A stretch of 47,703 nucleotides of DNA from Cryobacterium tagatosivorans (GTDB taxonomy: Bacteria; Actinomycetota; Actinomycetes; Actinomycetales; Microbacteriaceae). Each line of letters begins with the position of its first letter. Within the stretch, counting starts at the first letter, position 1. The position numbers and the translations under genes are program-made. The stretch is taken from positions 1-47,703 of the forward strand of contig NZ_SOEZ01000073.1 in the NCBI RefSeq assembly GCF_004402215.1, in the 5' to 3' direction. Below are positions 43,719 to 47,703 of this stretch, one piece after another. The notes beneath the pieces are model-generated. The model was not told the DNA's origin and made no database searches. It worked only from the letters and a program-made list of their open reading frames with translations.

Positions 43719-45365
43719 TCAGGCGCCGGCGCGCATCCGGGCGATCGCCTCGTCCCGCATGTCGACCTTGCGGATCTTGCCGGAGACCGTCATCGGGAAG
43801 CTGTCGCGCACGTCGGTGAACCTCGGCACCTTGAAGTGGGCGAGCCGGCCGCGGCAGAAGTCGGCCAGGTCGTCGGCCGAGATCATCTCCGCGCCGGGCT
43901 TGAGGATGATGCAGGCCATCAGCTCCTCCCCGTACTTGTCGTCGGGGACCCCGATGACCTGCACGTCCTGGATGGACGGGTGCAGGTAGAGGAACTCTTC
44001 GATCTCGCGCGGGTAGATGTTCTCCCCGCCGCGGATGACCATGTCCTTGATCCGGCCCTCGACGCTGATGTAGCCGGCCTCGTCCATCAGGGCGAGGTCG
44101 CCGGTGTGGATCCAGCCGTCGTCGTCGATCGCCTCGGCCGTCTTCTCCGGCTCGTTCCAGTAGCCGGAGATGACGCTGTAGCCGCGCGTGCACAGTTCGC
44201 CGATGATGCCGCGCTCCACGGTCTCGCCGGTGCCCGGGTCGACGACCTTGCTCTCCAGGTGCGGCATGGTGCGGCCGACGGTCGAGGTGCGGCGGGCGAT
44301 GTCGTCATCGCCGCGGGTCATCGTGGAAACCGGCGAGGTCTCCGTCATGCCGTAACAGATGGCCACATCCTTCATATGCATCTCGCCGATGACGCGCTTC
44401 ATCACCTCGACCGGGCAGGTCGACCCGGCCATCACCCCGGTGCGCAGGGTCGACAGGTCGTAGTCGGCGAAGTTCTCCAGCGCCAGCTCGGCCACGAACA
44501 TCGTCGGGACGCCGTAGAGCGAGGTGCCCCGGTGGTCCTGCACGGCCTGCAGCACCGCGGCCGGGCTGAAGTTGCGGCCGGGGAGGATGGCCGCGGCCCC
44601 GTGCGAGTAGATGTTGAGGTTGCCGATGACCATGCCGAAGCAGTGGTAGAACGGCACGGCGAGCACGACCCGGTCGTGCTCGGTGTACTCCAGCAGTTCG
44701 CCGATGAAGAACCCGTTGTTGAGGATGTTGCGGTGCGTGAGCGTGGCGCCCTTGGGGAAGCCCGTGGTGCCGGAGGTGTACTGCAGGTTGATCGCGTCGG
44801 TGGCCTCCAGCTCGGCCAGCCGGGCGGCCAGCCGCGCGGCGGGAACGTTCGCGGCCGCGGCCGTCACGTCGGCGTAGCCGAACTCGCCCGGCCGGCGTTC
44901 GTGGCCGTCCGGCTCGAGGAAGACCAGCTCGGCGAGCTCCTCGCAGCCCTGGTGCGCCGTGCGCGCCATCGCGGCGTAGTCGCTGTTCTTGTCCGACGGG
45001 GCGGTGATCAGCATGCGCATCCCGCACTGCCGGACCACGTATTCGAGTTCGCCGTAGCGGAACGCCGGGTTCACGTTCACCAGGATCGCGCCGACCTTCG
45101 CGGTGGCGTACTGCACGATGGTCCACTCGGCGCAGTTGGGCGACCAGATTCCGATCCGGTCGCCGCGCTCGACCCCGAGGGAGAGCAGGCCGCGGGCGAG
45201 CGCATCCACCTCGGCGTTCAGCGCGGCGTAGGTCCACTGTCGGCCCGTGGCGGCTTCGATCAGGGCATCCCGGTCGCCGAAGAGCGCCACATTCCGCTCG
45301 AAATCCACGCCAATGGTGGTCTCGAGGAGCGGCTGGTCGGACGGTGCGTCGGTGTACGAGAGCAT
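43719..45365 (-). CDS. AMP-forming acyl-CoA synthetase (FadD-like)
   Basis: 548-residue adenylate-forming enzyme that activates a carboxylic acid to its CoA ester with ATP. The P-loop-like [16 protein letters not shown] is near residue 190, the [12 protein letters not shown] motif near 338, [18 protein letters not shown] near 420 and the C-terminal catalytic lysine in [15 protein letters not shown] near 530. Most relatives are medium/long-chain fatty acyl-CoA synthetases; an arylacetate substrate is possible but unsupported. A perfect AAGGAGAT lies before the ATG. The 117 bases upstream hold its promoter region, without a clear box. Confidence 0.9.
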   Translation of the reverse strand: MLSYTDAPSDQPLLETTIGVDFERNVALFGDRDALIEAATGRQWTYAALNAEVDALARGLLSLGVERGDRIGIWSPNCAEWTIVQYATAKVGAILVNVNPAFRYGELEYVVRQCGMRMLITAPSDKNSDYAAMARTAHQGCEELAELVFLEPDGHERRPGEFGYADVTAAAANVPAARLAARLAELEATDAINLQYTSGTTGFPKGATLTHRNILNNGFFIGELLEYTEHDRVVLAVPFYHCFGMVIGNLNIYSHGAAAILPGRNFSPAAVLQAVQDHRGTSLYGVPTMFVAELALENFADYDLSTLRTGVMAGSTCPVEVMKRVIGEMHMKDVAICYGMTETSPVSTMTRGDDDIARRTSTVGRTMPHLESKVVDPGTGETVERGIIGELCTRGYSVISGYWNEPEKTAEAIDDDGWIHTGDLALMDEAGYISVEGRIKDMVIRGGENIYPREIEEFLYLHPSIQDVQVIGVPDDKYGEELMACIILKPGAEMISADDLADFCRGRLAHFKVPRFTDVRDSFPMTVSGKIRKVDMRDEAIARMRAGA

Positions 45366-45482
45366 GCAGGATCTCCTTTGATCGCCGGGCCAGCCTCAGC
45401 GAAGAGAATGACAACTGCTACCCAGCAACGTACCAAGGTGCGGCAGCGGCCAACGAATCGCGCGTCGCCCGGGGAGCCGGAA

Positions 45483-46664
45483 TCAGTCGCGGACGCAGTG
45501 CCCGGAGGCCACCGGCGCGGAGAGGGACGCAGCGCGGGCGGCGACCGGTGCGAGTTCCTCCATCGCCAGGGCGTAGCCGACGTTGGGCGTGTTCTCCGCC
45601 TTGGCGAAGATGACGCCGGCCACCTCGCCGTCGAGGCTGAGCAGGGGGCCTCCCGACTCGCCCTGCTGCACGTCGGAGGCCAGCGTGTAGACCTGCCGCG
45701 CGGAGGGGTTCGCGCCGTAGATGTCGGCCACGGCGACCGAGTCGACGGAGATCACCTCGGCCGGGTCCGAGTCGAACGGGCCGCCGAGGGGGTAGCCGTC
45801 GGTGACGGCCTCGGTTCCCGGCGCGAGGTTCCCGGTGAGCCGCAGCGGGGCGGTGGTGAGCCCGCTGACCGCGATCACGGCGAGGTCGTCGACCGGGTCG
45901 AAGTAGACCACCCGGCCCGGCAGGGCGCCGGCGCCCGGCACCTCGACGACCGGTTCGCTCACGCCGGCGACGACGTGCGCGTTCGTCACGACGCGGCCGG
46001 CGGCCACGACGAAACCGCTGCCCGACTGGTTCTGCCCGCACGAGTAGGCGTTCCCGGTGATCTTCAGCACCGACCGCGCCGCGGTCACGAGGGCGGGGCT
46101 GCCCGTGTTGACGTTGGGGATTTCCGGGGTGGGGCCGGTGAAGGCCTCGACGATACGCGGCAGGCCATCCTCCACGGCCGCCGAGCGGACCTGGGCGAGG
46201 AAGCGCTGCACCGGCGCGGGGGTCAGGTCGTTGATCGTGCGGACCACCCCGGAGGACGCGATCGCCGGCGATAGGAAGGGCACCCCGAGGGCGCCGATGC
46301 TGAACGCGAGCATGGAGGCCACGAGGGCGGTCGCGACCAGGGCGACGCCGGCGCCGAGCACCCGGTCGACGACGCGCAGTTTCGTCCGGTGCGCGCGGCG
46401 ACGGATGGCGTGGCCGATCGACTCCCCGACCGTGAGGCCGCCGAGCACGAGCACCAGGGCCGCCACCAGCGTCACCGGGGTACGCCACTCGGGCGCCGGG
46501 ATCCAGGGCCCGATCAGCGGGACGAGGAAGAACGCGACGGTGCCGCCGGCGATGATCCCGGCGATGCCGCTCAGGCTGCGGACCAGGCCGCTGCGATAGC
46601 CGTTGACCAGCGAGACGACGAGCACGAGCACCAGCAGCACGTCAAGGACGATCGGTTCCTGCAT
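45483..46664 (-). CDS. marP: Membrane-anchored periplasmic serine protease, MarP-like
   Basis: 393-residue protein: an N-terminal CvpA-like domain with four hydrophobic helices (about residues 5-130) and a trypsin-like protease domain. The triad is His in RVVTNAHVVAGV near residue 225, Asp in FDPVDDLAVIAV near 255, and Ser in SDVQQGESGGPLLS near 334. Mycobacterium MarP (Rv3671c) has this architecture and supports acid and oxidative stress resistance. I chose ATG 46664, which has GAAGGA 8 bases upstream; the frame stays open further upstream only through antisense of the tRNA gene. Confidence 0.9.
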   Translation of the reverse strand: MQEPIVLDVLLVLVLVVSLVNGYRSGLVRSLSGIAGIIAGGTVAFFLVPLIGPWIPAPEWRTPVTLVAALVLVLGGLTVGESIGHAIRRRAHRTKLRVVDRVLGAGVALVATALVASMLAFSIGALGVPFLSPAIASSGVVRTINDLTPAPVQRFLAQVRSAAVEDGLPRIVEAFTGPTPEIPNVNTGSPALVTAARSVLKITGNAYSCGQNQSGSGFVVAAGRVVTNAHVVAGVSEPVVEVPGAGALPGRVVYFDPVDDLAVIAVSGLTTAPLRLTGNLAPGTEAVTDGYPLGGPFDSDPAEVISVDSVAVADIYGANPSARQVYTLASDVQQGESGGPLLSLDGEVAGVIFAKAENTPNVGYALAMEELAPVAARAASLSAPVASGHCVRD

Positions 46665-46816
46665 TCGGCGTCCTTCCGTATCGCTCGTTTGTTCGTGGGC
46701 CGGGAACAGGATAACCGAGGGAACTGAGAGCGAACATGCGTCGCCGGCGCTACGTGCGGGAGCCACAACAGGGAGACGCCATCGCCGTCGATGCCAGGGG
46801 AGACGCCGGACAAGGG

Positions 46817-46889
46817 TGGGCCCCGTCGGGCTCGAACCGACGACCCAAGGATTAAAAGTCCTTTGCTCTACCAACTGAGCTAGAGGCCC
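46817..46889 (-). tRNA. tRNA-Lys (anticodon TTT)
   Basis: On the minus strand the 73-base cloverleaf begins GGGCCTCTAGCTCAGTTGGT. The acceptor stem is GGGCCTC with GGGGCCC (one G-T pair). The anticodon stem-loop reads GGACTTTTAATCC, giving anticodon TTT for lysine. The T arm contains GGTTCGAGCC. The discriminator base is A, and the CCA end is not encoded. Confidence 0.97.
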
Positions 46890-46922
46890 GCGGGTAATAA
46901 TCTATCGCGGATTTCCCGGAGC

Positions 46923-46966
46923 TTTTGTCGGTACCGTTGAGGCAGACCCGCCACCAGCCGACAAAA
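46923..46966 (+). promoter_or_regulatory. Inverted repeat flanking the promoter of the unknown 209-aa gene
   Basis: TTTTGTCGG (46923-46931) and CCGACAAAA (46958-46966) are perfect inverted repeats 26 bases apart. TACCGT (46932-46937), a -10 candidate, lies just inside the left arm. The arms could bind a regulator or pair in the leader RNA just before the ribosome site GGGAGG. Confidence 0.35.
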
Positions 46967-46980
46967 CGAGGGAGGACACG

Positions 46981-47610
46981 ATGGCAGAGGACTTCCACAA
47001 GCCGACCCAGTTCTCCGGCAGCAAGTTCGAATCCTTCCAGGGCGGGGACGACCCGGCGTCGATCAGCCGCGTCGCCCACGAAACCGCCCAGGCGCTCCTC
47101 GCCCGCGTGCGCAGCGACCCCGATCCGCGCATCGTCGAGCGGCTGATCGCGTACACCGACGAGCACGGAATCGACACGGTCGCCGAGCTGTGGTCCCGGG
47201 CCGCGCCCCGCAGCCTGCCCGGCGCGCTCTGGCGCATGTACCTGATTCGGCTGCTCATCCGGCAGGACCCCGACGGCACGGCGTTCCTCTACCAGCGCGG
47301 GGTGGATGTGGCCGTGTCGATCGACCCCGTCGTGGCGGGTGCGATGATCCCGACCGGACCGGCCGAGATCATCGCGGTCGCCGATGAAATCCTCCGCGGC
47401 GTGTTCTCCGGCGACTTCGCCGTCGCCCTCGACCGCGCCGCAGCGTTCTGCCGGGTCACCGGGGCCGGGTGCACGAGCGTGGCCGACGACCTGGATGCCA
47501 CCGAGCCGGCCAGGTCCTCCGAGCTGACCACCCGGGCGCTTCGGTTCTCCACCACAGCCCAGGACCTCGCCGCCTGCGCCCGCCTGTGGCGGCATCACTC
47601 GCTCGACTAG
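46981..47610 (+). CDS. Conserved actinobacterial protein of unknown function (209 aa)
   Basis: 209-residue soluble protein. Recognisable stretches are SISRVAHETAQALLARVR near residue 27, GALWRMYLIRLLIRQDP near 81, PTGPAEIIAVADEILRGVF near 124 and RALRFSTTAQDLAACARLW near 185. I believe similar sequences are common in actinobacteria, without a known role. The composition is helical; no membrane span, signal or catalytic motif is seen. GGGAGG precedes the ATG. The stop codon lies in CTAG, immediately followed by the IS end. Confidence 0.8.
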   Translation: MAEDFHKPTQFSGSKFESFQGGDDPASISRVAHETAQALLARVRSDPDPRIVERLIAYTDEHGIDTVAELWSRAAPRSLPGALWRMYLIRLLIRQDPDGTAFLYQRGVDVAVSIDPVVAGAMIPTGPAEIIAVADEILRGVFSGDFAVALDRAAAFCRVTGAGCTSVADDLDATEPARSSELTTRALRFSTTAQDLAACARLWRHHSLD

Positions 47611-47703
47611 GGCGTGTCTCCTAATCGAATCGTGATTCGTTTGGGAGGCTGGAGGAATGTCGCGTACTGCTCTGCTGACCGATGACCAGTGGACTCGGAT
47701 TGA
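47611..47703 (+). mobile_element. Left end of an IS5-like insertion sequence (truncated by the window)
   Basis: The sequence starting GGCGTGTCTCCTAATC directly after CTAG (47607-47610) has the look of an IS5-family terminal repeat, followed by a transposase start with the typical LLTDDQW motif. CTAG is a target type used by this family. A CGAATC-GT-GATTCG palindrome (47626-47639) lies between the end and the transposase ATG. The right end is outside the window. Confidence 0.75.
47657..47703 (+). CDS. Transposase, IS5-like family, first 15 codons only
   Basis: ATG 47657 starts MSRTALLTDDQWTRI and runs off the right edge. The motif L-T-D-x-Q-W at this position is characteristic of IS5-family (IS427-like) transposases. 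GGAGG lies just before the ATG. Family assignment rests on these 15 residues and on the flanking terminal sequence. Confidence 0.7.
   Translation, partial: MSRTALLTDDQWTRI

Noticed and set aside
46665..46874. N-terminal extension of MarP to 46874
   Set aside because: The extra residues come from the tRNA-Lys gene and leader read as protein; ATG 46664 has its own ribosome site.
1..47703. CRISPR array, prophage, toxin-antitoxin or known anti-phage system
   Set aside because: I saw no regularly spaced repeats, phage structural genes, or paired small toxin-antitoxin genes; apart from the IS end the window is metabolic and regulatory.

Overview
The window comes from a GC-rich (about 70% by eye) actinobacterium. 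A Microbacteriaceae-type organism is most likely. The sucC-sucD-perM-purN-purH block keeps the order known from mycobacteria, icd is of the dimeric eukaryote-like type, marP is present, and the copper amine oxidase closely resembles the Arthrobacter phenylethylamine oxidase. I see no prophage, CRISPR array or rRNA. The only clear mobile element is the left end of an IS5-like insertion sequence at the right edge.

Layout. 1-6.8 kb: a partial membrane protein diverges from core metabolism (sucCD, perM, purNH). 6.8-13.1 kb: a branched-chain/aromatic amino acid dehydrogenase and a dimethylarginine hydrolase, bracketed by three copies of a hairpin repeat, then a 42-codon ORF and a heterodimeric ABC exporter. 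13.1-16.9 kb: a TDT transporter, a lipoprotein alpha-amylase behind a LacI-type operator, a cupin, an alkyltransferase-like DNA repair protein and a GNAT enzyme. 17.0-25.2 kb: icd, a P1B-type metal ATPase, a large secreted subtilase, an MFS transporter and a DUF2568 protein. 25.2-29.9 kb: one-carbon metabolism, with purU, an MFS efflux protein, and a ZTP riboswitch driving glyA-folD. 29.9-42.4 kb: amine and amino acid catabolism. 42.4-47.7 kb: DUF445 protein, acyl-CoA synthetase, MarP protease, tRNA-Lys, an unknown actinobacterial protein and the IS end.

The most coherent accessory theme is arylacetate formation by two converging routes. A nitrilase-superfamily amidase and a tryptophan/phenylalanine monooxygenase-like flavoenzyme sit 3 bases apart (amino acid to amide to acid). 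A few kb away a copper amine oxidase, an aldehyde dehydrogenase, an APC permease and a FeaR-like AraC regulator form a tynA-feaBR-like set (amine to aldehyde to acid), with a TetR regulator facing a perfect 20-bp operator.

The regulatory DNA is unusually readable. At least ten genes have a TANNNT -10 box exactly 6 (once 7) bases before an ATG/GTG, which predicts leaderless mRNAs. sucC and icd share a 14-bp palindromic motif (12 of 14 identical). Four copies of a 63-67 bp hairpin repeat sit directly at gene 3' ends, and one supplies the last 13 codons and stop of the dehydrogenase gene.
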